Origin: Spirochaetaceae bacterium
GTDB lineage: Bacteria; Spirochaetota; Spirochaetia; DSM-2461
DNA: 14,098 nt
NCBI GenBank assembly: GCA_016342385.1
Contig: JAEINM010000057.1
Location: forward strand, 1-14,098
Direction of reading: 5' to 3'
The position numbers and the translations under genes were made by a program. Positions 1-6,763 of this stretch are shown here, one piece after another. How positions within the stretch are numbered: the stretch's first letter is position 1; every line of letters begins with the position of its first letter. The notes beneath the pieces were generated by a model. The model was not told the origin of the DNA. It saw only the letters and a list, made by a program, of their open reading frames with translations, and made no database searches.

Positions 1-67
1 CAGAGCGTCGAACTTTTCTAATATTTTTTTCAATGAGTTTTATTGTATCTTTATTAGTGTTTTCCAT
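1..67 (-). CDS. 5' end of an unidentified ORF, cut by the left window edge
   Basis: On the minus strand an ATG at 67-65 opens a frame that stays open to the window edge (about 22 codons). The peptide starts MENTNKDTIKLIEKNIRKV and is rich in Lys, Asn and Ile. A stop codon lies immediately upstream in frame, so this ATG is the only good start. There is no clear Shine-Dalgarno sequence before it, and too little is visible to assign a family. It would be transcribed away from the Uma2-family gene on the other side of a roughly 100-bp gap. It may be a real gene start or a chance ORF. Confidence 0.3.
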   Translation of the reverse strand, partial: MENTNKDTIKLIEKNIRKVRRS

Positions 68-170
68 TTATTTAAGCAGGTTATCATTTTTTCAATATCT
101 CTTTGAAGCCAAAATGACTTTTATTCTGTATTAATAGTGAATTCATGATTATTATGGAGGTATGAGGAAA

Positions 171-803
171 ATGGGATTACCTGAGGAAAAATCTGATCAA
201 AAATTTACATATATAGATTACAAATCATGGCCTGAAAATGAGAGATGGGAGCTGATAGACGGTTTAGCTTATGATATGAGTCCGGCTCCATCAAGTAGAC
301 ATCAATGGATCAGCTCTGAAATATCAAGAAAAATTGGAAATCATCTAGAAAATAGTTCTTGTAAAACTTTTTCAGCTCCATTCGATGTTATGCTGTCTAT
401 TTTTCCCATACAGGATGAAAATAAGATAGATACGATTGTTCAGCCGGATATTTCTGTGATTTGTGATCCATCAAAAATAACCGAAAAGGGCTGTCTGGGC
501 TCCCCAGATCTTATTGTGGAAATACTCTCCCCGTCCACATCTAAAAGAGATCTCAATGAGAAATTCGGTCTCTATGAGAAACATCTGGTTAAAGAGTACT
601 GGGTGGTCGATCCTGGCAATAGATACATACAGGTTTTCCACTTGATTGTAGAGATTAAAAAGGATGGTAAAAAAGAGGGCAAGTACGATGAAGGAACTCT
701 AATCCCCCCTGCGGACTGGCATGATACAAACACAATTGCCGAATCCCTTGTTCTGGATGGATTTAAGTTGGATGTTAAAGCACTTTTTGATTCTCTGGGC
801 TAG
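171..803 (+). CDS. Uma2 family (DUF820) PD-(D/E)XK nuclease-like protein
   Basis: The protein has the Uma2/DUF820 pattern. Counting from the ATG at 162, it shows WELIDG at residues 29-34 near the N-terminus, a QPD motif (D96), PDLIVEILSPST (E120), then D130/K134 and the EYWVVDP strand at 145-151. These match the acidic and lysine positions of the PD-(D/E)XK nuclease fold. Length (about 210 aa) is normal for the family. An ATG at 162 is possible, but GGAGG at 156-160 is only 1 nt from it; the ATG at 171 (10 nt away) is better placed. Uma2 proteins are common, often multicopy, and their cellular role is not settled; nuclease activity is predicted from the fold only. The gene stands alone and is convergent with nfo. 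It looks somewhat more AT-rich than its neighbours, so it may be acquired DNA. Confidence 0.85.
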   Translation: MGLPEEKSDQKFTYIDYKSWPENERWELIDGLAYDMSPAPSSRHQWISSEISRKIGNHLENSSCKTFSAPFDVMLSIFPIQDENKIDTIVQPDISVICDPSKITEKGCLGSPDLIVEILSPSTSKRDLNEKFGLYEKHLVKEYWVVDPGNRYIQVFHLIVEIKKDGKKEGKYDEGTLIPPADWHDTNTIAESLVLDGFKLDVKALFDSLG

Positions 804-836
804 CAATATAACATATAAAAAATAGCTCATCGAAAC

Positions 837-1676
837 CTAACAGAGTTCTTTAAGTTTCTCTATCTCCTGATCCCAGATCTCGGGATTAACAGTTTCCAGA
901 ATCATGGGGATTTCATCGAGTCGGGCGTCTTCCATAATAAACCGGAAAGTGTCCCAGCCGATATTCCCCTCACCTAAACTGTGGTGGCGGTCTACCCTGC
1001 TTTCAAACTCCGATTTGGCATCGTTTAAATGAAAAGCTTTCAGATATTTCAATCCGATAATCCGGTCGAACTCATCCATGACCTGATTGTATCCCTCTTC
1101 CGTTCTCATATCATAGCCGGCGGCAAAGATATGACAGGTATCAATACAGACTGCCATGCGATCTTTATTCTCAACCTGATCAATAATAGAGGCTATCTCT
1201 TCAAACCGCCAACCGAGGTTAGTGCCCTGGCCAGCGGTTGTTTCAATCACCATAATGGCCGTTTCAGAATGTTTTATGGCATAATTTAATGAAGCCGCAA
1301 TATTGCGCAGGCAATCCTCAACAGATATCTGCTTAAGATGACTTCCCGGGTGAAAATTGAGATATTTTAATCCCAGTTCTTCCACTCTTTGAACTTCATC
1401 CATAAAAGAGGTGAGAGATTTTTCTCTTTTTTCCTCTTCCGGATGACCGAGATTTATCAGATATCCGTCATGGGGCAGTACCTGATCCGCTGTATAACCG
1501 CAGGATTCCATGTTCTCTTTAAATTTTCTGATATTCTCAGTAGTAAGGGGCTTCGATTCCCATCGTTTCTGGTTTTTTGTGAACATGGCGAATGCTGTTG
1601 CTCCGATTTTTGCTGCGTTAAGCGGGGCATTCTCCACTCCCCCTGCAGCGCTGACATGGGCTCCGATATATTTCAT
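837..1676 (-). CDS. nfo: Endonuclease IV (apurinic/apyrimidinic endonuclease)
   Basis: This is a full-length (279 aa) endonuclease IV, the TIM-barrel, metal-dependent enzyme that cuts the backbone 5' of abasic sites in base excision repair. All metal ligands known from E. coli Nfo are present at the same residue numbers: H69, H109, E145, D179, H182, H216, D229, H231 and E261. They lie in typical contexts such as LNFHPGSHL, VIETTAGQG, CIDTCHIFAAGYD and RVDRHHSLGEGNIG. The N-terminus (KYIGAHVSAAGG) is also standard. The ATG at 1676 has AAGGA at 1689-1685, 8 nt upstream, which fixes the start. The gene appears to be monocistronic: the MscS gene behind it ends 190 bp upstream and a candidate promoter lies between them. 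Confidence 0.97.
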   Translation of the reverse strand: MKYIGAHVSAAGGVENAPLNAAKIGATAFAMFTKNQKRWESKPLTTENIRKFKENMESCGYTADQVLPHDGYLINLGHPEEEKREKSLTSFMDEVQRVEELGLKYLNFHPGSHLKQISVEDCLRNIAASLNYAIKHSETAIMVIETTAGQGTNLGWRFEEIASIIDQVENKDRMAVCIDTCHIFAAGYDMRTEEGYNQVMDEFDRIIGLKYLKAFHLNDAKSEFESRVDRHHSLGEGNIGWDTFRFIMEDARLDEIPMILETVNPEIWDQEIEKLKELC

Positions 1677-1736
1677 GGTGGTATTCCTTCAATAAGTTCT
1701 CATTTGCTGGGTCATTTTAATCTAAAGAGTTGAGGA

Positions 1737-1764
1737 TATATAGTCTCATTGAGCGATTTTCCAA
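1737..1764 (-). promoter_or_regulatory. Candidate sigma70-type promoter for nfo
   Basis: Read on the minus strand, TTGGAA (1764-1759) and TATATA (1742-1737) are separated by 16 nt. This would start transcription near 1730 and give a leader of about 54 nt before the nfo ATG. Both boxes are imperfect matches to TTGACA/TATAAT, and the region is AT-rich, so chance is possible. The rest of the 190-bp gap (1677-1866) shows no other feature that I can support. Confidence 0.3.
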
Positions 1765-1866
1765 ATCCTTTTTCCATAGAAACTTCAATAAATTGTCTTA
1801 TAGCTTTATTCTTCAGGTTGTGATGAGATAGTGTATTCTGCTTCACAAATCATGAGGACCTTCGGA

Positions 1867-2685
1867 CTATGAAGATTCTTTATCACCATAATACAAAGTG
1901 ACATGAGGGAAGGGAATTGTAATATTCTCTTCATCAAATCTTCTTTTTATCTCCAGTATAATGGAATTCCGGACATCGACATAATTTGATTTTTCAAACC
2001 AGACACCAAACTGAATGCTTATTCCCGAATCTCCGAATTCTTTCAGTAGTAAGAAAGGGAGTGGTTCATCGAGACACAGAACATTCTCAAAAGCTATCCG
2101 TTTCAACAGATCGAGAACTTTTTCCAGATCATCTTTATAGGAAACTGACAGGGAAAAATCCAGACGCCTTATGGGGAATTTTGTTATATTGACAATTTCT
2201 GCCGAGATCAATGTCTCATTGGGAATCCGGATCAGAAGATTATCAAATGTTTTAAGCATTATGGCCAGAAAATCAATGGAATAGACAACTCCGATTTTAT
2301 CACCGACGCGAATGACATCACCAATTTCAAAACTTTTTTCCGCAACCAGAAATAATCCGCTGATAATATTGCCCAGGCTCTTTTGTGAAGCCACACCTAT
2401 GGCCAGCCCCAGTATTCCGGCAGCTCCCAGTATAGCTGTCAGCTCTATCCCCATCTCTGCCATAATCACTATGACCAGAACGGAATATGCCGCATAGGAA
2501 AAGAACTTGTTAACCAGCATAAGAGATTGCTTATTCATTGTTCTGGAGAGAATCTTCTTCAGAATAAAGCGGACAACCCGGATGAGTATAAATCCAATAA
2601 AAAAGATTATGACTATTTTCAGAATTAAAGGGGGATTAACTTTTTCTATAAGTTTTTCAAAAGATATATTTTCAAAAAGATTCAT
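1867..2685 (-). CDS. MscS-family mechanosensitive ion channel
   Basis: This is a small-conductance mechanosensitive channel protein of 272 aa, close to the minimal MscS size. Three membrane segments are visible: about residues 19-38, 58-80 and the pore-lining TM3 at 82-115. TM3 contains the Gly/Ala-rich pattern GAAGILGLAIGVASQ and continues into the hallmark SLGNIISGLFLVAEKSFEIGDVI. The following region (120-180) is the beta domain, with DNLLIRIPNETLIS, and the C-terminal alpha/beta domain ends at PFPHVTLYY. It would sit in the inner membrane and open on hypo-osmotic shock to release solutes. The SD (GAGGG) lies inside the last codons of the upstream DUF432-like gene, whose stop is only 6 nt before this ATG. 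The two are therefore one transcription and translation unit. Confidence 0.93.
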   Translation of the reverse strand: MNLFENISFEKLIEKVNPPLILKIVIIFFIGFILIRVVRFILKKILSRTMNKQSLMLVNKFFSYAAYSVLVIVIMAEMGIELTAILGAAGILGLAIGVASQKSLGNIISGLFLVAEKSFEIGDVIRVGDKIGVVYSIDFLAIMLKTFDNLLIRIPNETLISAEIVNITKFPIRRLDFSLSVSYKDDLEKVLDLLKRIAFENVLCLDEPLPFLLLKEFGDSGISIQFGVWFEKSNYVDVRNSIILEIKRRFDEENITIPFPHVTLYYGDKESS

Positions 2686-2691
2686 ATTTCA

Positions 2692-3450
2692 CTAACCCTC
2701 ATACAATGTTTTAATAAAATAGAAACTCTTTCTTAAAAGTCCCGAATCAATAGCCTGCCGGGGTAATGAGAGAATCTTCAATTCTTCATTGACCTCAGGG
2801 GGATTCTTCTGAATGACGATCTGACTTACCTGGTCCTGCCCCCTATAGGTAATTCTTGTCCTATTGGAATAAAGACTGTTTTTCCCTTTATAGAGAGTCA
2901 GATAGGGAACCCGCAAGATCATTCTTTCAAGAGAAAGCAACTGACTGGATTTGTTTGTAATGGTCACAGGGCACTGAATGCAACAGGAATCGGGGTTGAT
3001 GGTTTTATTGTCAAACTCCATTGGACTTTCCAGATAGTAGGCGATCTCTCCACTGTCCGGGTCACCGAACCAGCTTCTTGAAAGGGATTTTACAGGATAT
3101 TCCTGTAGAACCTGCTTTTTCTTTATTGATCCGTAAGCCAGTTCAAGTACCAGGGGGATTTCCACATATGTCTTCAAACTACATCCCGGTAAAATAGATA
3201 ATTCTACAGGAGGTTTGATCACAACCGGCAGATCCGGTAAAGAGGGATTTAAGTAGAGATGGTGCTCGCGATCTAAAATAAAGCGGGATGTGTATTCCCT
3301 GACTTCCTCAGCACCGAAATAAGATCGAACTTCCTTTTCTCTTTTTTCCAGTCTCAGTATCTTGTTCTCCTCAAACTTCTGTTCAAAGAGATTAGAGGAA
3401 AATTTTATTTCTCCCCAGGGAATAAATATGCCCCTATCGGTATTCTTCAT
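2692..3450 (-). CDS. DUF432-like protein coupled to MscS channel
   Basis: The protein has 252 aa, no signal peptide and no membrane segment, and looks mostly beta-stranded. Visible marks are PVVIKPPVELSILPG (about 75-89), YVEIPLVLEL (95-104), SRSWFGDPDSGEIAYYLESP (124-143) and, near the C-terminus, YRGQDQVSQI (202-211). I assign it to DUF432 from overall pattern memory, especially the WFGD...GE-Y motif; no search supports this yet. DUF432 proteins have no known function, and I recall them next to MscS genes in archaea and bacteria, as here. Three cysteines cluster at 156, 157 and 160, which could be a metal or redox site or just chance. The start has only a weak purine-rich SD (AAAGAG). Its 3' end carries the SD of the channel gene, so the protein is probably made with MscS and may act on it. 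Confidence 0.6.
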   Translation of the reverse strand: MKNTDRGIFIPWGEIKFSSNLFEQKFEENKILRLEKREKEVRSYFGAEEVREYTSRFILDREHHLYLNPSLPDLPVVIKPPVELSILPGCSLKTYVEIPLVLELAYGSIKKKQVLQEYPVKSLSRSWFGDPDSGEIAYYLESPMEFDNKTINPDSCCIQCPVTITNKSSQLLSLERMILRVPYLTLYKGKNSLYSNRTRITYRGQDQVSQIVIQKNPPEVNEELKILSLPRQAIDSGLLRKSFYFIKTLYEG

Positions 3451-3478
3451 TTCTACTCTTTATCCGCATAATTTTAAC

Positions 3479-3484
3479 ATTATA
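3479..3484 (-). promoter_or_regulatory. Perfect TATAAT -10 box before the DUF432-MscS pair
   Basis: The minus strand reads TATAAT at 3484-3479, which would start transcription near 3472 and give a leader of about 22 nt before the DUF432-like ATG. A hexamer at the proper distance (TTAGAA) is a poor -35. A good TTGACA lies further upstream, over the glycosyltransferase stop, but 37 nt away, too far to pair with it. The two genes may therefore have their own promoter besides read-through from the glycosyltransferase gene 73 bp upstream. Confidence 0.3.
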
Positions 3485-3523
3485 AACTATTTTACAGTAT
3501 CTTCTAATAAATTGTGCTGATTG

Positions 3524-4798
3524 TCAAATCTCTCCATAAATACTGCTCAATATGGCACCGAGCCTCAAACGAAGAAGACTAAGGGAAAAATACTTTTTCC
3601 CTAGTAGAAAGTTTTTCTCCACCATCTCCTTTCTCCTCGATTCGTTCTGCAGGACATCCCGGACCTGTTGGACAGATTTTTGCGTCAGATAGCCATCAAT
3701 GGCGACAACATCAAATTCCTTTGGCTCAATATCGACTATATAGACAGAATAGCGATTCACAAGCAGGGGTTTTTTAAAATACACGGCTTCCAGAAAAGCA
3801 TTCCCGAACCCCTCATACAGACTGGGATAAGTCACAAGGTCAACGTGGGGATAGACATCCCAGAGACAGTAGAGTTTCTTTCCCGACTCATCAATCTTTC
3901 TTTTATCATGAAGATGGTTATAGATAAAATAGACCGGGATTTCCTGCTGTTCAGCAGATTCTATGATCCAGTCAAAATAGTCTGCCCCTTCATCACCGGC
4001 GGAATGGGAAATAAGGAGCTTTGCTTTGGGCAGGTTCAGATTCTTCAGAAGATATAAAGCCTGCTCGATCCCCTTTCTGGAAACGACTCTTGTAGGTTGA
4101 AGAATAAGTATATCATCCTCGTCAAAACCGAGATCCCGTCGGAAATCTTTATTATATTCATCTATGGCGCTATGGACATTATCAAAATCTACGACATTAT
4201 AGATGACCGTTGAGGAAATCCCCCGTTTGGCGGCCAGGTCCTTCTGTATCATAGAGTTAATAACAACATGCTTTATGGAGGGGAGATCGGGAGGAAAAGA
4301 AGAGGAGAGAATATCCCCTACGGCATTGATCAGAAACCGTGGCCTTTCCCAGAAAAAATCGTGATGATGTGCAATGACAGGGATCTGCGTTTCAATTATG
4401 ATTTCCGTCAGAGCCATACCGAGAGGAATATGCATGGGGATAGCCAGACAGTTTTCGGGGATCAGGATATCAATCCGAAAATCGGATATAAACTGATAGA
4501 GTTTATCCTTCAGGAATTCCTTGCGGTTATTAATCAGATTGGTAGTGGAACGTGACCGTTTCTGTGTCCCGAAAAGAGATTTATTTAAACGGAGGTTATC
4601 AGGATGATTGAAAAAAGCTTCCTCCACCAGATGGCTCTGCTGAAGTTCACGGTCCAGCTCCCCGGCAAACCAGAAGATTTTATGACCGAACTCTGTAAAG
4701 ACCTGTTCCCATTTCTCTGTTTCAAGAGAGACTCCATCGGTTCCGGAAAATCTTGTTGATATAAAACCTATATTGAGTTGTTTGTTTTCATCACTCAT
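3524..4798 (-). CDS. GT4-family glycosyltransferase (retaining, GT-B fold)
   Basis: This 424-aa cytosolic or membrane-associated enzyme moves a sugar from a nucleotide donor to an unidentified acceptor. The C-terminal half carries the GT4 signature: the LQPTRVVSRKGIE strand-loop with R237 and K242 for donor phosphates, and the E-x7-E motif EGFGNAFLE (E329, E337). The N-terminal Rossmann half begins with ISTRFSGTDGVSLETEKW (13-30) and has HHHDFFWERPRF at 144-155, a likely acceptor-side loop. The STRF-GTDGVSLE start reminds me of mannosylglucosylglycerate synthase from Petrotoga, an enzyme for a compatible solute; this is pattern memory and not certain. AGGAG at 4812-4808, 9 nt before the ATG, fixes the start. 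It lies 73 bp upstream of the DUF432-like and MscS genes on the same strand, an osmotic context that would fit a compatible-solute role. A cell-envelope sugar transferase is the main alternative. Confidence 0.85.
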   Translation of the reverse strand: MSDENKQLNIGFISTRFSGTDGVSLETEKWEQVFTEFGHKIFWFAGELDRELQQSHLVEEAFFNHPDNLRLNKSLFGTQKRSRSTTNLINNRKEFLKDKLYQFISDFRIDILIPENCLAIPMHIPLGMALTEIIIETQIPVIAHHHDFFWERPRFLINAVGDILSSSFPPDLPSIKHVVINSMIQKDLAAKRGISSTVIYNVVDFDNVHSAIDEYNKDFRRDLGFDEDDILILQPTRVVSRKGIEQALYLLKNLNLPKAKLLISHSAGDEGADYFDWIIESAEQQEIPVYFIYNHLHDKRKIDESGKKLYCLWDVYPHVDLVTYPSLYEGFGNAFLEAVYFKKPLLVNRYSVYIVDIEPKEFDVVAIDGYLTQKSVQQVRDVLQNESRRKEMVEKNFLLGKKYFSLSLLRLRLGAILSSIYGEI

Positions 4799-4913
4799 CG
4801 GCCTGTTCTCCTACACCAATAATAGTAATCTATAATGGCTCCTTTTATAATAATCATTTTTTACTGCTTTGACTTTTTAAAAGGGTCACAGAATAATTAT
4901 GAGGGGAGGAGCG
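4799..4913. promoter_or_regulatory. Divergent promoter region between glycosyltransferase and hydrolase
   Basis: This 115-bp AT-rich gap must hold the start signals of two divergent genes. On the plus strand there are two perfect TATAAT hexamers (4831-4836 and 4846-4851), neither with a good -35. A TTGACT (4869-4874) with AATAAT 17 nt later (4892-4897) is a better pair, but it would start transcription inside the hydrolase SD (GGGGAGG, 4903-4909), so it is unlikely to serve that gene. No promoter can be singled out for either side. Confidence 0.3.
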
Positions 4914-5810
4914 ATGTCGCGGATTATCATAGGTATTCATGGAATGGGAAACAAACCTCATTCTCAGCAATTACAACGCTGGTGGAAAGCGGCCATTCTC
5001 GAGGGATTGAAAGGGAGAAGACAATCGCGGTTACTTAAATTCCAACTGGTCTACTGGGCCTCCATACTCCATGATACCCCCCTGAATCTCTATACGTTAA
5101 AAGAACCTTATGTCAAGGGAACCCCACTGAAAGGATCTGGAGAAATAAGTGAAAGACAGGAATGGCTGCGCGACCACCTGAATGAGCAACTGGATAAGAT
5201 ATTTCTCGAAGAGGACGGTTCTCTGAATTTCAGTCATCTGACAGATTTTATAATCCGTCATTTTGTTCAGGATCTCGATGCCTATTACAACAAATTGTCC
5301 TATGGCAATTCCAAAGAGAGTCCCCGTGAACTGATCTGCCGGCAGCTGTCGGAGACCCTCCACAAAAACCGGAGAAAAAAAATACTGCTCATCGCTCACT
5401 CCATGGGATCAATTATTACCTGGGATGTACTGACAAAATATAATCCCCATGTCAAAATTGATACATTAGTCACAATAGGATCACCTCTCGGGCTTCCAGT
5501 TGTCAGAAGTAAAATGTTTTCCCATGCAAATGTAAATGATCGTGACAGAAATGAAAATCCTCTCTTGAAAACTCCTGAGAATATAATAAAGAACTGGTAC
5601 AATCTTTCAGACTTCAAAGACCGTGTTGCCATAAACTATGATCTCAATAATGATTTTCTACCCAATAGCCATATGGTACAACCGGAAGATATTCTTGTCA
5701 GGAATAATTATGAGTATAAAAATGATGAAAACCACCATAAATCCTATGGCTATCTCCGATGCCCTGAAATGGCTGTTATTGTAAAAGAATTTTTAAGGTG
5801 GCGATTATAA
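4914..5810 (+). CDS. Alpha/beta hydrolase (PGAP1/lipase-like serine esterase)
   Basis: The roughly 298-aa protein has an alpha/beta-hydrolase pattern. Near the N-terminus IIIGIHGMGNKP carries the HG oxyanion motif. The nucleophile elbow is LLIAHSMGSIITWDVL, where Ser163 (counted from the ATG at 4914) sits in A-H-S-M-G instead of the usual G-x-S-x-G. The acid is probably in NLSDFKD (D233 or D236), and the histidine in NHHKSYGYL (H274 or H275). No signal peptide or membrane helix is seen, so it should be cytosolic. A frame upstream begins at an ATG at 4899, but the strong SD GGGGAGG (4903-4909) lies inside it and serves the ATG at 4914. Substrate is unknown; lipid or other esters are the general expectation. 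It is convergent with the PilZ-like gene, with only 14 bp between stops, and no neighbour suggests a pathway. Confidence 0.85.
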   Translation: MSRIIIGIHGMGNKPHSQQLQRWWKAAILEGLKGRRQSRLLKFQLVYWASILHDTPLNLYTLKEPYVKGTPLKGSGEISERQEWLRDHLNEQLDKIFLEEDGSLNFSHLTDFIIRHFVQDLDAYYNKLSYGNSKESPRELICRQLSETLHKNRRKKILLIAHSMGSIITWDVLTKYNPHVKIDTLVTIGSPLGLPVVRSKMFSHANVNDRDRNENPLLKTPENIIKNWYNLSDFKDRVAINYDLNNDFLPNSHMVQPEDILVRNNYEYKNDENHHKSYGYLRCPEMAVIVKEFLRWRL

Positions 5811-5824
5811 TATCGCGAATTCTC

Positions 5825-6742
5825 TCATGATTTAATATATCCAAAAGTCAGCCTGGCATAACGCTTATTCAAAGAGAGACCTGAAACCAGTGCATTTACC
5901 CTATAAATTTTTTCTGTTTCTTCCCGCAAGGCCAATTTTACAGCTTGTCCCTGTTTAAGAGCTCCGTTGGGGATTTCGATCATATATGTACCATTAGGAA
6001 AAAAATATAAACGGGATAAAAGAGGTTCCTCTTCTCCGGGATAATAAACACAGATACCAGAGAGCGATAGTTTTACCTTTTCCCTACTTCCCTTGTCAAT
6101 TATTTGTACCTGAAGGGAGTTTTCACTTAGCTTCCTAACTCTTTCTACCTGGAAAGTGATGATGCCTTTGTAATCCTGAATAAATAAACGACCCTGCTGC
6201 TTTTTATTTTCATTATTTCTTTTTTTTATATGGTCTACAGTTATTATGTCTTTTTTTCTGGAAATCTGTATACCCGAATAAATAAAACCATCTGTTGAAA
6301 ACAAGCGTACCGGCCTTCCTGATCCATAAGGTATGTGTAATCCTTTAGGAACAAGGGCTCCTTCTTGTCCAAATAATTTTGTTGCCAGGACTTTCCCAAG
6401 GGGAAAGATCTGGCGCTCTCTTTTTTCCAATAGGGAAAGAGCCTGTAAAAAGGTATTTTTATTTTTAATGAGCAGAAGTTTGCGTTGTGGTTCAATAAGA
6501 AATAAGACCAGCTTATCAATTAAATCCAATTCATTAATTGTCAAATCATATTTTCTGATGAGCCCATTGTATTCCTTAGCCCAGTCATTTAATTTCCTCT
6601 TTCGGAAAACATACTGATAGATGATAGAGACCAGAATAAACAATAATATAACTGATACTATTATGAGAACGCTTAAGAAAGCTTCCTCAGGAGTGTTCCT
6701 CATACCTTCAGCTATAGCTTGTAAAAGTGTCTTCCGGTCCAA
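5825..6742 (-). CDS. Membrane-anchored PilZ-like protein, probably degenerate
   Basis: The protein has 305 aa. One membrane helix (about 22-46) is followed by a basic stretch (RKRK), so the bulk is cytoplasmic. Residues 50-110 form a helical region (IRKYDLTINELDLIDKLV ... EPQRKLL ... NTFLQAL) like the N-terminal part of spirochete PilZ proteins. The segment at 144-205 (PVRLFSTDGFIYSGIQI ... GIITFQVERV) resembles the YcgR-type N-domain, and 245-303 fits the last strands of a PilZ barrel. The c-di-GMP-binding motifs RxxxR and (D/N)xSxxG are not recognisable, so ligand binding is doubtful. The start is a TTG: GGAGG at 6754-6750 lies 7 nt upstream, and the nearby ATG at 6749 is in another frame. 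It follows the OmpA/repeat lipoprotein gene by 21 bp as the last gene of that operon. Family assignment is from pattern only. Confidence 0.5.
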   Translation of the reverse strand: MDRKTLLQAIAEGMRNTPEEAFLSVLIIVSVILLFILVSIIYQYVFRKRKLNDWAKEYNGLIRKYDLTINELDLIDKLVLFLIEPQRKLLLIKNKNTFLQALSLLEKRERQIFPLGKVLATKLFGQEGALVPKGLHIPYGSGRPVRLFSTDGFIYSGIQISRKKDIITVDHIKKRNNENKKQQGRLFIQDYKGIITFQVERVRKLSENSLQVQIIDKGSREKVKLSLSGICVYYPGEEEPLLSRLYFFPNGTYMIEIPNGALKQGQAVKLALREETEKIYRVNALVSGLSLNKRYARLTFGYIKS

Positions 6743-6763
6743 CTACCATCCTCCCGTAAAAAA

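Noticed and set aside
1457..1657. Minus-strand ORF (66 aa) inside nfo
   Set aside because: It overlaps nfo in another frame, and nfo keeps all catalytic residues; it is a shadow frame.
1850..1880. GGACC/GGAC pattern near the end of the MscS gene as a terminator
   Set aside because: The halves are near-direct, not inverted, repeats, and no T-run follows.
4899..4913. Upstream ATG of the hydrolase frame
   Set aside because: The strong SD GGGGAGG lies within these codons and fits the ATG at 4914; homology also starts after it.
5801..5816. Hairpin GCGAT/ATCGC at the junction of the convergent hydrolase and PilZ-like genes, a possible shared terminator
   Set aside because: Only 5 bp, overlaps the hydrolase stop codon, and has no T-run on either strand.
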